Of a stretch of DNA of 64,000 nucleotides, positions 1 to 12,347 are shown in pieces. Made by a program: the position numbers and the translations under genes. Source of the DNA: Coriaria nepalensis. Taxonomy: Eukaryota > Streptophyta > Magnoliopsida > Cucurbitales > Coriariaceae. Positions within the stretch are counted from its first letter, which is position 1. Every line of letters starts with the position of its first letter. The notes below the pieces were generated by a model. That model saw nothing but the letters and a program-made list of their open reading frames with translations. It was not told where the DNA came from and ran no database searches. The stretch is taken from positions 5,096,501 through 5,160,500 of the forward strand of contig CP114492.1 in assembly GCA_027186245.1 (NCBI GenBank), read 5' to 3'.

Positions 1-148
1 CGGCAACATTAAGTAAAAAAAGAAAAAAAAAGGGTGAAGAACCTTCTTGGTTATTAGAGGAGTGAGCATTTAGGTGTAATCTCTTTTCTACTCCCTTCTT
101 GCTTTCATTTCTATGCATATGATTTATTAGAAATGAGTGAACTAGAAG

Positions 149-587
149 TTATGGGATGTTATAAGCATAGCATGCAATCTTTAATCTTGAGCTTTGCGGT
201 TGAGTTGGATATCCGGATATCAGTTTGTAAAATAATGTTCCGCTCTGGATAGACGAAGACTCATCAACTAACACAATATAATGGAAAACTTGCTGCTCAA
301 TAAGGTATTGCTTCACTTGGGTTAACCAGAGAAGATAGTTAGTGGCAGTGAGATGGATTTGATTTGTTTGGTTAATTGAGGGAGCAAAATAGGAATAAAG
401 ATGGGAGGTGCAGCGTTGGTGGAAGAGGTGGCAAGCGCTGGTTTTCCTCCGCGGAGACCGAGGATGGTCGAGTAGGTATATGAAGAAGGAAAAAATTAAA
501 AAATAAATTAAAAAAGAAGTGGGAAAAAAAGAATAAAGAAAGAATGTAAGGAAAAATGACATTAGCTTTAATATGCTCTGATACCAA
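149..587 (-). mobile_element. Copia gag N-terminal fragment with primer-binding site
   Basis: Read on the minus strand, a 12-base match to the initiator-Met tRNA primer site (TGGTATCAGAGC, 575-586) is followed by an open frame to 149. That frame contains the gag-like motif HLTATNYLLWLTQVKQYL, typical of the start of plant Copia gag (compare LxxxNYxxW). No protease, integrase or polymerase follows before the window edge. The element runs off the left end of the window or is truncated. The frame's N-terminal hydrophobic stretch is low-complexity leader, not protein I would trust. The same gag motif recurs in the minus-strand Copia piece near 54.0 kb. Confidence 0.65.
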
Positions 588-589
588 AA

Positions 590-891
590 TAAGAAAGTAA
601 GTTAATAGAGATTTTTATTATAATTCTTACTCACTCGTCTAGTTAATATTTACAAAGTAAATTATTTAGTGAAATAGTCTATTACAGTTGCATGATATAT
701 GATTACAAGGTCAAATGTAATAATTATATGAATCCGTTGGCATTGATTATGTTGCCATGTTGTGGTAGAGGCAGATTAGGAAAGGTGCTGAGATGGTTCT
801 TGCCTTGTGGGTTTATTCTTTACACGTGCTCTATAAATACGTGGTTGTACGTTCAAGCTCGTGTATGTGAATAATAAAATTTACTTTCTCA
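590..891 (-). repeat. Copia LTR, minus orientation (302 bp)
   Basis: The ends form short inverted repeats on the minus strand: TGAGAAAGTAA at the outer end and TTACTTTCTTA next to the primer-binding site. A TATA-like ATTTATAG lies about 50 bp in from the outer end. It sits directly upstream, on the minus strand, of the primer site and gag fragment at 149-587. The terminal CA has apparently mutated to TA. No second LTR is visible, so this is the 5' LTR of an element that leaves the window. Confidence 0.55.
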
Positions 892-1238
892 AATTTCTTT
901 CTCTCTATTTTTCTATTAGAATGAGAACTCTCGAAGGCCGAAAAGCGGCAAGAATGCAATGCACATTGAGATGAAAGGAAATATATATTGACTGCTTCTC
1001 TTAATTAAGCTTATAATGAAAACAAACAAGGTCTTAATTCAGCAAATTAGGATTTATCAACAGGCTCCACATCATGAGGACACATTGCCTAATTCATGCT
1101 CTTTCACAGTTGAATTAGGGAAATAAACCTTCGACCAATCTCAAGTTATGATTGCTTATCCAATTTCATTGGATTAGACAGTAAGTGAAAATATAAATTT
1201 ATTGCATATAGAACTCTTTCTGCAAGTAATTAATTTAA

Positions 1239-4200
1239 TTATCCACTTGAGTTCCTCCAAATTTCTTCAAGTTCTCTAGCAAATGACTTCTGTCTCCCGA
1301 CAACAATTGTAATGTGGTCTTTGTTCTCGACCACCTTAACACGTGCACGTGGGATTTTGGCTTGTACATTGAAGCTGCATTCGAGTGCGATGAGCTCATC
1401 ATCTTTGCCATGAAATATATTCACACTGCACTTTAGTTTTTCTTGGACTAAATCTAAGTACTCATCTATCTTCCCCCCACTTCCACATATTACATTGTGT
1501 AGTGTATGCCATGCAGCATTGTGGGTATGGCAGAAGAACCCTTCCATCAAAAACGTCCGTATCCTATAATAACAAAATAATTTGTACGAAGTTATTAATA
1601 GATATTTTTAATATCACTATCATGATAAAAAAAAGCTTGAAACATACCAAATTAGCATAAAAAACAAGAAGAAAAGATATTTTGTTATGGTTCATGATAT
1701 TTTACCTTGCGATAAAACATAATTTAATAATATATGTATAGGTATTTTATATAATTATATTTTAAGACTGCAGATAAAATTAAATTTTAATATAATTATA
1801 AATATTAATTTTTATATATCATATTATTTATCATATGATAATACATTTTATAATTATGATGAAATTTAACTTATAATCATGTTACCATAAAATATTTTCA
1901 TACAAAACTTTTTCATATATGTATATTCATTAACATTAGGAATATAATTTGTTATTTACTGCTTTTTTTAATTAAAATTAAGATAAAGCAATTATAATTT
2001 TATTTATTTCTTTAATGTATTACATATTTCTTTGTTATTTACTTGTAGAGGCCAAGAACATAACATGTCACTCACTCAAATATCCCATAAATAAAGGCCC
2101 CATAACATCCTAAGTTATTGCTAGCTTGTGTATATACAACTTCTATATATACCACGATCACAAATATTAGTCAATCCAACCTTACCAATATAAGGTGCAT
2201 TAAATATATAGAATCTTAGACATAAGATTCTAAGGATCGACCCTTTGTTATATAAAAAAATTCTTAATCTAGTTGGGTCATTACATCTTAATCTAGTGAC
2301 GACCAACCTCAACAATATGACAGGACATCTGTGTTCTAGTTCACCATAAAAGCTTCTGGACCCACTTCATATTAAAAGCCACTGACTGTCTGACTCAGAC
2401 AGCGGTATTCTGCAGTCTCACCCTTTTCCATTCTATACATTCTCAAAAGTTCTTCTTCATCTTAATTATTAGCTATTACTTGTTTTACGTACTAGGCTGC
2501 TCATTTAAAGGATCGCAAGTTTAAATGCTTTAAACTTGCCACTTCTTTCTTTTCTACTTTTCTCGAAAGCGTGTGACTGACAAAGAATAGATGATAAAAA
2601 GCAATTAAACACGGTAGGTAAGAAAACCATGCAATCTAACTTAAGGTTGACGTGTTTATGAAATTTGGTCTTCTGGTTGATCAAATTTATAGATTTACCT
2701 GTTTCTAGTAACAAATTTGGTGAGAAATTCGTAGAAGCGATGGTTCTTGCAGATCAGCAGGCAAATCGTCCTTGAGATGTGCTCATACCAGCAAGCAATT
2801 GATGCTCCTAATGCTATCAGTGGCCAAACCCTCCTCGGTGCAACCTTTCTCATCATATATTGCGTTGCTTGTTCACCCTTTGGAACTGGATAATAAGGCT
2901 GCACCAACCAAAATATTCTTATCAATCATATTCAAAAGATCTTTCTTGTCCTTTAATTAGAATCTTTCGTTTTGTCCTAATTTCCTTTCAATTAACTGTT
3001 ATTATTATTTTTATTGTTTTATTTTTTTAATTCCCTATCTTTATTATATCCATTGCGGCATTTTTGCTAAAATTAAACATCTAGCCCATAGTTATTAAAT
3101 TTTTAAAAGTGAATCTATAAATTTTTTATTAAAAGTATACTTTTACCCACCTTAACTTTTATATAATATCTTTTGCAGTCCCTACAATTATTTTCCCAAT
3201 CCGCTACAACTGGCTACCTAAAATGTCTTCAAGATTTGCGACTACTTAAATGAAGTGTAAGAAGATGGTAAATTGTCCTTATCATTATTTGACTATTTAA
3301 ACTTGTCATTCATGACATACATACACACTACGCATGTCGTTTTCAATAGTGAGATCTAAGAACAATGGCAAGGGACCATAATTTGAAGGTTGTCTAAGTT
3401 TGTTGTTGGCTAAAATTAGCACATAAAAGAGGATTGGAGGAATTATAAGAAATGAAGTAAAAAGACAAAAAAAAAAAAAGAGAAAAAAAGAAATTGCCTA
3501 TAGATCAAAATTAAAGAAGAGAAAAAAATTATGAGATTACAACTTACTGGTGCAATTAAGGTGAGGGACTTGACAGAGCTAGGGTGCTTGACGGCTAGAG
3601 CTAGGGCCAAAATGCAACCAAGGGAATGAGCCACAATGTGGAAGGATTTAACCTTGTAGGGTTCAAGAACAGACCTTTCAATCATATCTACATGCTCTCG
3701 CAAGGTATAAAGAGAGTCATGTGGTTTTGGACTCCTACCAAAACCAAGAAGATCAACAGCAAACAGTCTGTAAGTTGATTTTGCCCCACTCGAGAAGTTT
3801 GGAAATAATGTTTCCGTCCAAAAGGCTGATGATGAGATAAACCCATGAATGAATACAACATCTTCACGTGCCTTTTCTGTAATCATAAATACACATTAAT
3901 TTGGACGTGCTACATAAGAATAAAATCTTAATTATAAGATAATTAAATATTAGAAATTAATACAATGTCAAAACTTTTAAGTGCTTAATATACGAGTAGT
4001 TTTAGCTATTCGGTAATATATACTCAAAACTCCTTATATCAAAAGATGATGACGTGACTTAATAAACTTAGAGTATATACTCTAAAATAACCTAAAGTGC
4101 TATTATATATACTAATCCACATCACGACCTCCATTTTCTGATTAGATAACTTTTATACAATAGCGACTTAATTAACTCGATTAACTAAAAACATATCACC

Positions 4201-4898
4201 ATAAATATTTTAAGATAGATTGGATATCAGACAAAGAGGAATTTTTTCTTTAAGTGACACTAAGATCAAATAATGTATACTATGCATACACACTACGTAC
4301 CTTTAGGTGATTGAGCTCGAACAAAGAGAGTTTCTTTTCCGGAAGAAGTCCAACAAGTACAAAATTTACAATGGCAATCAGACCATCTAGGAATAGAATG
4401 TGAAATATGACCACCGCCATTAATCTTTCCTTGAAGCATTTCAACAATGGTGGAATTAACCGTAAAAGTAGATCTATTTTTTATGATATTCTTTTCAAAT
4501 TTAGAATGCAAAACCCCACCATTACCACCGGCATCCACCTTAAGCCTCTTAAGCTCATTCACTGCCAACGTAGAAACTTCAGATACAAGCGAAGGACGTG
4601 TGTATAGAGTGTCGGAAATCTCTTCCAGCTGGAGCTTACTTGAAGAAAGACAAACGATCTTAGATTCTCCTTTTTCTGTAACCAAGATCTTCCCATGACT
4701 GTTTGTAATCACCTCTTTAGATGATGCGCAATAACAAGGCTTCCATTCAGCTTCTATGACGAAATCAGCTACTTTGTAAACGAAACAGAGAAGGAAATCG
4801 ATGATGTCCAGAAAAGAGAAGACAATGAAGCTAACAGCCTCGTTCATTACACGACCGGTTAACATTAACAGTGATTTGATTTTTCCCATGGAAGCCAT
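1239..4898 (-). CDS. BDG: BODYGUARD-type alpha/beta hydrolase, complete (483 aa)
   Basis: Four exons on the minus strand: 4898-4301, 3876-3548, 2898-2699, 1563-1239, all with GT-AG introns, joining in frame to 1452 nt. BODYGUARD proteins are extracellular alpha/beta hydrolases of epidermal cells needed for cuticle (cutin) formation; the exact substrate is unsettled. The N-terminus has hydrophobic segments around residues 20-45, then EAEWKPCYC, a family signature. The hydrolase core starts at DVVFIHGF (205-212). Likely catalytic residues are Ser284 in AHSLG, Asp431 in FHGKDDEL and His459 in NKDHITIV. The C-terminus (VVGRQKSFARELEEIWR) is also typical. Length is close to Arabidopsis BDG1 (about 470 aa). 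Exon 4 opens on the split Arg codon 376. The ATG at 4898 gives the expected short N-terminus. All exons are open, so I expect a working gene. Which BDG paralogue it is cannot be settled here. Confidence 0.93.
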
Positions 4899-6842
4899 TA
4901 CGGATATCGATGATTGATCACTAGCTATAAGAGGGAGAGAGTGACAGTAATGTGGGGGTGTGGTTATAGGGTAATAATTAAGAACACCCCATTAGGGTTT
5001 GCTAGATTTCTCTCCCCTCTTTCTTTGCTATGTCACTTAACAAGCGAATACTAGGCTTGTCTAAAGGGAACCCAACAGAAGAATATGGGTCATGAAAAAG
5101 TCTACATGGGTGCCTTCTTAAGATTGTTGAGAGAGAGAGAAAAATTAATGAATTTATTGTTTCATTTAACGTCATTAATTTGTTTGACAAGGAAGAAAGT
5201 AGGTGGTAGTTGAACCTCCTGGTGAAAAATCATATTTCCTCAAGCGGACAATTCATTTTGAAATAAGATTTTTTATTTCTTTAGGCTACCTGAAAATAAG
5301 CATTTATTTTATTTTTAATTTTATAAACGAAAGAAAATGTTTTTTTAAATAATTTAGAAATCATATTTAAAAAAAAATAATTTATCTTAATTATATATAA
5401 AATTAATATTATATATAATATAATATTATAAAATTAATATATATTGATAAAATTGATCATTTTATTATAAATATAATATATCTAAACAAGAATTTCTCCA
5501 AATTTTTTCTTCCTAGCTTTTGATACCGACTTAAGAAGACCCATAAAGGGGCAGTTTCTTGTCCATAAGAAAAATATTGGATACTTATTTTCCTATCCAT
5601 TATCTTACAACTTACCCTCCCCCGCTTCTCCAATTGTGTTACATACTCAGAAGTTATGCTTCACTCATTAATGAAATAGTTTAATTTTCAAAATGTTAAT
5701 TAATATGAGGTCTCTCCAAACCTCTTATATTTATTGCTGTCAGCCGTGCACATGACTTCCACGCCCATTAGCTGTGTTCTTCCACCGTCCCTATGATCTT
5801 AAGAGAATACTGCCTAGTATGCTCTCTCTCTTATGAATTGGGATCACAGTCCATGTCCATGTGGATCTACAGACAAAGACGAAGTCTTTGATCAGACCAT
5901 TTGCTAGGTCTACAGACAGACGCCAGAAGAGAAGTTAGATGAATATGATGGAGTAATTTACCGACGCAACCGTCAGCCGGTCCAACATCAAACCATTAAG
6001 AGTTGCATGAGGACTGAACGTCACAGAATACTTTTTTTTTTCCCTGAAAGTATTTTATTAACAATGGTCATATATTAAGGGATTACCTTTCGCAGATAGA
6101 GGTGGCAAAATAAATCGGATATACACGAGCATATACAGTACGGCACAATAAAAGCACAACACGAGTATAGGCCAACTATGTAGGCACATGGGCTGACACG
6201 ACATGACCATTTTGAGCCCGTCCGAAAGGCGGACTCCAAAACGCCTCATAATATTAAAGGTTTTTCTTCCGAATTTATTTTGTGTGGTAAAAATATTTCG
6301 ATTAATATAAGATATTATTTGACTAAATAATATTTATTATAATATTTATAATTTTAATTATTAATGATATTAACTTCTAATTTATTAAATAATTATTATT
6401 AGAAACGATTAATAATATACAAAATATGTATTATATTATTAATATTTTACTAATTATTTTAAAACTCTTCTTTTATTTAATTTTTTTTTTGAAATAAGCT
6501 TTCGAGCTCACGAGTCGAAACAAGCTCACAAACCAAAATAGACACATAGGCCGAAATGAGCTCACGGGCATGCATGATCACATAGGCCGGTACAACACAT
6601 TTATAATTGGTGGGTTTTTTTATTAGACATTATTCTAGGAGGTATGGTTGGTGGGTCGTGACACTTCAGTCCGGTAACTAGAGTGAACTCATATTGCGAG
6701 ACCAGAGATGATAGTCATTTATGAAGAACCATGCTTCATACTTCTTTAGAGTCCGAATTATACGAAGTATCAAGGCTAAGACTAATTGACTAGATAAAAA
6801 TAGTCCTAGATCCACATCCAAGAAACGCTCAAAGCATGATAC
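4899..6842. other. Intergenic, AT-rich, no supported gene
   Basis: About 1.9 kb upstream of the BDG gene. It contains the presumed BDG promoter and leader (about 4899-5200, with a short GA run at 5131-5141) followed by AT-rich sequence. A slightly GC-richer patch at 6090-6240 and 6500-6600 starts TAGAGGTGGCAAA, which resembles hAT-type MITE ends, but I found no matching right end. No reading frame longer than about 60 codons looks like protein. Confidence 0.5.
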
Positions 6843-7420
6843 TCAGAACATTTCCAAGCCTTTCGCATTCAACTTCTCTTTAATCTCTTTAATTACCTCG
6901 TGCAGTCTCGATTGCAAAGTAATCGTGCAATCAAAATAACGATCGTGGCACAAGATCGGTTTTAGTTGAGGTAACGCTTGCCCCTAAAAAAACACAAATC
7001 AATAATAAATTAAATAATTATAGTAAATAATTTGGTTAGGGAGATTTAAGATCTCAGACCGAGTTTGGGATCACCCAAACCTATTTTTTGGGTTCCAAAC
7101 TTTGAACTCCTCATCAATAAATTCAGAACTTTATTCCCTAACTAATCCTAATCAATTTCATTTTATCCACAAAAATAAGTCAAGTTTGAGACTTTCTTAG
7201 GAATTTGATCGAACACTTTGCGTACATGACTTATATATTTAATATTCAGCCTCACATTTATATGTTTAGTCACCAAAAACTTAATCTAAAGATAGCTAAA
7301 GTTACATACCTCCTTTGGGTTTGCTTCCTGATCATGAGACTTTGAGAACCACGAGGTGGAGGGATGACCTGATCGCGAGGAAGAGTGACAACTTGATGGC
7401 AGAAGTCGACTTGAAAGCAT
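6843..7420 (-). CDS. Possible two-exon gene for unrecognised 83-aa protein
   Basis: Exon 1 is 7420-7310 (37 codons) and exon 2 is 6983-6843 (46 codons plus TGA), separated by a 326-bp intron with a strong donor (GAG|GTATGTAAC) and acceptor (TTTTTAG|GGG). The join is in phase 0. Residues 1-30 are rich in Ser, Arg and Leu with almost no acidic residues (starts MLSSRLLPSSCHSSSR), as in mitochondrial or plastid targeting peptides. The second exon has a Cys-His-Asp-Arg patch (LCHDRYFDC) and an amphipathic charged helix (LHEVIKEIKEKLNAK). I do not recognise the family. Other frames across exon 1 are also partly open but do not continue through exon 2. It could be a fragment of a larger gene, so the call rests on splice signals and composition only. 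Confidence 0.45.
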
Positions 7421-8354
7421 TCTTGCATGTCAAGTTGGCGACTAGAGAAGGGAAGAGGCCTTGAAAATGGGGTTGAGAAATCATTGGGAGATCATGATTG
7501 TTTAGACTCGGTTGAAACTTCAGTGTTGTGTCGCTGATTTGAAATGAGTATTTTGGTTTGAAATCTAAAAGTGCTTAGAATGGGTATTTTGGTCTTCCAA
7601 ATTGCTAATTTTTAAACTTATTTTGTCTATTTTCTTAAACCAATTTTAATGAAAAAAATCAACTTGGGACTACTTAACAAAAGAGGACTCAAAGTAGGGC
7701 CAATTTACTCCTATGTTCACGCTATTTGAGAGAGAATTAATCAGGGGTTTTGGTTTTCTGACATTGTTGAGATTATGTTATGAGATAGTGAACGTTGATA
7801 GACTGAAGATTGAACTACATAAAAGTTATTGTGTGATTTACAGTATCGTGATTTGCGGTCAATTCTAGTTCGTTGTTAGTAACTGGTTCGAAGAAATTGC
7901 TTTATATGGTCAATTCTAGTTCGAAGAATGTAGACACGGTTAAATTGAAACCGCTGCCGTGAATATTATTCCAACATTATATATCACAACGACCAGCCAT
8001 ATACATTAGCTGGCTCGACTGAAGAGTGTGGGATTTTAGACTAATTCTTACCTCAGTATACTCATGAATCTCAATGAAACTTTCTAGGGTGGGTGGTTAT
8101 CATTGGCAAAACACTACCGAATCTAACAATCGAGTCACAGAATGACTTCTTCTATAGTGTTCCACATCATAGATATAACATAGCTGCATACTGTCAACGC
8201 ACATTCATGCATACACGGTCGATTCTATCAGGAACGGAGTTTTGCAACTAGTGTTGCTTTCTATCAATACATTCATGTAGCCAATCGCCTGTGGGAGTAC
8301 AGAACCAGTAAGACAAAGGACTTCAAAAACCTTATATATGGACAAGATGGGCGC
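7421..8354. other. Intergenic and presumed MED10 3' UTR
   Basis: Non-coding sequence between the small two-exon gene and the MED10 stop codon. The part next to 8354 is presumably MED10 3' untranslated region. I see no gene, repeat or transposon end here. Confidence 0.4.
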
Positions 8355-10226
8355 TTAAGGCTCGCTTTTAACCTTCACATCCCCATTTGGTAACGTACTT
8401 TGAGCCTGTACTAGGCGTTTAGATTCCTGCATTTGATGCAAGGAATTTAAGTAAGAAAGTGCCCGACTAAAGGGTAAACAGAGAGTTGGACACAATCTTC
8501 CAAGTCTTTGATTGGTTCTCTTCCCAAAATATCAAGCAACTAAACATTGATATACATACACGGAACTTGAAAATTTTCCATTTCATAATCAATTATATAG
8601 TAGGAATTGATGACAGGAAAAATTGGTGTAAAGTTAAACCTATCCAATACTTCAAACGAAAAATATAATGCAAAGTGCATATAACTCAACTCTATCCATA
8701 AATGTGAAAACAATACCAGTCCTAAGCAGAAAGTTACTATGACAGACTAAATCAATTGTAAGGTAGCCCATTATGATCCAAATGTATTAGAGAGGGCGTC
8801 TAAAGTTTTTATTAAGGTTAAGTGCAATAACACCCCCATGTTTTAGGGCTTGTACCCATGATTACATTTGCGGCAATTACACCCCCATGTTTTTCAAGAA
8901 GTGCAATTTATTCCCCCAAGTGAACTTTTTCACCCATATTTAACAGTTTTCTGACGTGGCACACTAAAGAGACCAAACTTTAAGCCCCAAAAAAATAGAT
9001 TAACAAAACTCTACCCCCATAACTTGACAGCAACTAGTTTAAGCCCCCCAGTAAATATTTCACTGTTAATCCGACCCATCACATCAGTAAACTTGTTTAA
9101 GATTTGACTTAATTCTTTTTTATTTTCTGTTAATTTATTTTATAAGAACTTTCAACTCCCTCCAAGTTTCGATTTAACTTATTATTTCTTCATTTTTCTC
9201 CCAAAAACCAAGACACAACTGCCACCACTGTCACTACCCCCGCTACAACCGTCTCCCACTCCATCTCCCACCCCCTCCCCCCTCCCCCCTCCCTCTCCCT
9301 AAAACTCGGACGGTGTTTTTGCACTTAACTCTTTTTATTATAAGGAAAAGAACAATAAAATAGCTGTCTAAGAGATATGAAGTAAGATGTGGATAAATTC
9401 TGTTAATGGGTTCTTCTGAACATAACTACTTACAGCAGCAGAAGCAGCTCGTATCTCTCTGTAAGATTCAACTTCATCAGGAAATGTCTGTTCAAGTTCC
9501 TCCAGAAGATGCCTGCGTAAACTCTTAAAAAGAAGACAAGCAGAAATTTGAAAGGACAATTCTCCGGACTACTTGAGCAGTCAAGAAATGATTTATCATT
9601 TATCTAAGAAATAGGATACATCCTCTGAGGAAATAATGAATACCTTAAAGGCATCGGTTTTTCCCTTAGTAATCTGATTTTTGGAAATGCAACTATTAAT
9701 GATGTCCCTTGTGAATTCATCTGGGTTCTTTCCATCATCAATCAAACTAGGTAGAAAAAAATAATATTAACAAAGCAATAAACACAAATTAATCAAGAAA
9801 AGCTAAAAACTACAACAGGTCAAAGGGAAATCAAACTCACTCGAGGACATCCTTAGGGACCTGAATGTTACAGTTTTCGGACAATTTCATCATGTTATCA
9901 AGTTCCATAACAAGAGAATTACTGCAAAAGTATAAAAAAGAAAGTTTAAAGCGTTGGTACTAAAATCAATATTCTAAACGAACCAGAAGTCATTGAGAAA
10001 ATTACAGTCGCTGCAGAAGAGGGAGCTGAGAAGCAGCGTTGAACGAGGAGACTGTGAGGTAAAGCTGGTGAAGAAGGCCCAATGTTTTCTGAATCGAATT
10101 GATGATCTGGTTCAAGTTCTGCTTTGGATCATCTACCGCCGTTGACGCTGAACTATCATTGGTGATTATCCCATTGCCGCCGCTCCCTCCAGTACCACCC
10201 ACTGCTGCACTCTGCGAGGAATCCAT
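8355..10226 (-). CDS. MED10: Mediator complex subunit 10, complete (188 aa)
   Basis: Five exons on the minus strand: 10226-10006, 9921-9841, 9746-9644, 9523-9434, 8426-8355, all GT-AG, giving 567 nt. MED10 (yeast Nut2) belongs to the Mediator middle module, which links transcription factors to RNA polymerase II in the nucleus. Diagnostic stretches are DDPKQNLNQIINSIQKTL (the conserved helix), DGKNPDEFTRD, and LEELEQTFPDEVESYREIR. A glycine/serine-rich low-complexity segment covers about residues 8-30. The last exon encodes only 23 residues (ESKRLVQAQS...KVKSEP) and lies 1 kb beyond exon 4 because a MITE enlarges the intron. Length matches Arabidopsis MED10 (about 186 aa). I chose the ATG at 10226, where the family starts (MDSSQ). 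An in-frame ATG at 10283 would add 19 residues. Failure to remove intron 4 would replace the tail with about 21 unrelated residues ending at 9368. Confidence 0.93.
8815..9331. mobile_element. Mutator-like MITE (517 bp) in MED10 intron 4
   Basis: The ends are imperfect inverted repeats: the left begins AGGTTAAGTGCAATAACACC and the right, reversed, GAGTTAAGTGCAAAAACACC, matching at 17 of 20 positions. The element is flanked by an exact 9-bp direct repeat, TTTTTATTA, at 8806-8814 and 9332-9340. A 9-bp duplication is the mark of Mutator-like transposons. The inside is C-rich on the plus strand with repeated runs of ACCCCCATG and no transposase frame, so it is non-autonomous. It lies inside the fourth intron of MED10 and does not touch a splice site. 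Confidence 0.8.
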
Positions 10227-11159
10227 ATCACCTAAGTTTAACCCCCAAAACCTTCCGCGAAACCCTAGAAATCCATTTTTCACGATAAATTTCGAGAAAT
10301 ATGAGCAAACATTAGGTCGTGAACCGAGTGGACAAAGCTTAAACTAAGAAAGACTGGATCAAATTCAAGGGTGAAATTCTGTAATGGATTTACAATAGGA
10401 CCAAGACAGATAAATATATTTCCAGAATTAAGAGCTGCTAAAATAATCTTACCTCAGAATCAGATGAAATTTATAACTAGAACTTCGATTAGGTTCTGCG
10501 ATGATCAACCTCTGATTTCTCTGGCGGCTTACGGATGGAAAGGACTCGATAGTGGTCGACCAATTTACAGATGAAAATAATGACACCGTTTTAGCATGTT
10601 ATTTTTCTTGTCCTCATTAATTATATATATTTTATTCTGGCAAAATATATATATTAGATTTTATAGACACTTTTTCATACATTATTTTACACATTTTTTT
10701 ATTAAATGATTTCAGAATATTATCATTTAATAATTATAAATAAATAATAATCATTAAATTATTTTAATCTAACGGATTAAAAAATATATAAAATAATATG
10801 AATATATCGATATACTTTATTTATCTATTTTTAATTTTATAATTAATATTTTTTTAAACAATCCTATTTAAAAGATTTTTTGCGTCACAATGATCATTTT
10901 TAAATTATACAAAATTTAGACTTTTATCACATGTCTTTTTGTAAGGGCTCATTGGTTAAGGGCTTTATGAAAAAAAAAATCTTAATAAATGGCGAAGAAA
11001 AATATTTCTTTGCTAATATAACTCTCACCCTTTTTATAAAGTTATAACATTTGTAATGAGTCTTAAGGATATTTACTCTCTTTCTAGATATCAAATTTTA
11101 CTGTAGAATCCATCACTTAATTAGTGTCATATTCTGAATAAAAAAAGGATTAAAGAAAT
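10227..11159. other. MED10 upstream region, no other gene seen
   Basis: 10227-10570 is the presumed MED10 leader and promoter, moderately GC-rich close to the start codon. From 10570 the sequence becomes very AT-rich and featureless until Copia coding remnants begin near 11160. The 67-codon plus-strand frame at 10371-10574 shows nothing protein-like. Confidence 0.4.
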
Positions 11160-12347
11160 GGCAGCTGCTAAAAATACTATTGTTAAGACAATACTATATA
11201 GCTATCAGAAAATATCCATAAATGGCATTTCCCTAAACATAAATGGTGAACATGTTAAGAATCAAAAGACATATTGTGGGCATTGCAAAATCACAGGCTA
11301 TTTTCCAAAAAATTGATTTAAGATAGGGAATTTAGAACCACTGGTTTGTGAACACTGTAAAATGATTGACCATATCAAATTTAAGTGTTACAAAATTATT
11401 GGGTATCTCGATGGCCACAAACTTTCTAATAAGAATTAAATCTCTAATGTTGATATGGCTTTTGTTCCAGCTACTGATACCATAGAGAAAGAACAATTCT
11501 CTCTATCAAAGGGAGAATATCAGCAAATCATGGATTTACTGAAGGGGGCAATCATCAAATGCAGTGACTTCATAAGCAAACGTGCTACAAGCAATGAATG
11601 AGACAACACTCAAGTTAAAATGTTAAATCCTTTTCCTGTTTTTCTATTCATGAAATACCATGGATTTTAAACATAAGTAAAACTGATCATATACTATGTC
11701 ATGAATCTTACTTCACTCATATCCCTTCTCTGACCTTTTTTTATTAACCTAATCTTTGGAAGAAAGCTAATAGAAAACCTCAAATGTTGCCTTCTTTTCT
11801 TGCCTTCTCATTGTTATGTGTAGGATCTTTTGATTTGGAGGACGATTAAGAGGAGTGAGATGAAGATGGCTTATATCAACTATCAATAGGAGATACATAT
11901 CATGCATCTTTAGATAATGATATCAATAAAGTTTCTAATTCTATGTTTTGTTTGTCTGTCAAGCATGACTCAAATTTTGTGAAATTGTGGCATTCAAGAC
12001 TTGGTCAAACATCTTTTTCTAGACTACAACTAATCGATGTTCCTCTGATTTCTAACAAAATCACTTTTGTGACATATGTTCCTTAGCCAGACATCATAGA
12101 CTACCATTTCCTAATAATCCCTCCAGAACTAATAAAGGATTTGTGATTGTCCATTGTGATATTTGGATGCCTCACTCTACACCTATTTATGATGCTACTA
12201 AGTACTTTTTAACACTAGTAGAAGAAAATTCTATGAGCACATAGGTGTATATGATGAAACATAAGTTAGAAATTAAAAATTGCATTCAGTCATTTTATTC
12301 TTATGTGCAAACACATTTTGGTATTAAAATCAAGGTATTACGAAGTG
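11160..12347 (+). mobile_element. Copia element, left part (gag tail to integrase), degraded
   Basis: A broken plus-strand Copia coding region. At 11275-11400 are two gag zinc-knuckle motifs; the second (CEHCKMIDHIKFKC) fits CX2CX4HX4C, while the first has lost its last Cys. At 11955-12070 is the pre-integrase motif LWHSRLGQTSFSRLQ. Near 12300-12350 comes the integrase stretch VQTHFGIKIKVLRSD, where the Copia sequence stops. The reading frame is cut by many stops and shifts. The polymerase half resumes at about 20.5 kb, so the gap was created by a nested insertion. Confidence 0.75.

Noticed and set aside
6098..6610. Possible hAT MITE starting TAGAGGTGGCAAA
   Set aside because: No matching inverted right end or duplication could be found.
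9368..9433. Continuation of MED10 exon 4 to a stop at 9368 as the true C-terminus
   Set aside because: A strong donor lies at 9433-9432 and a family-like last exon (KRLVQAQS, NGDVKVKSE) exists at 8426-8355.
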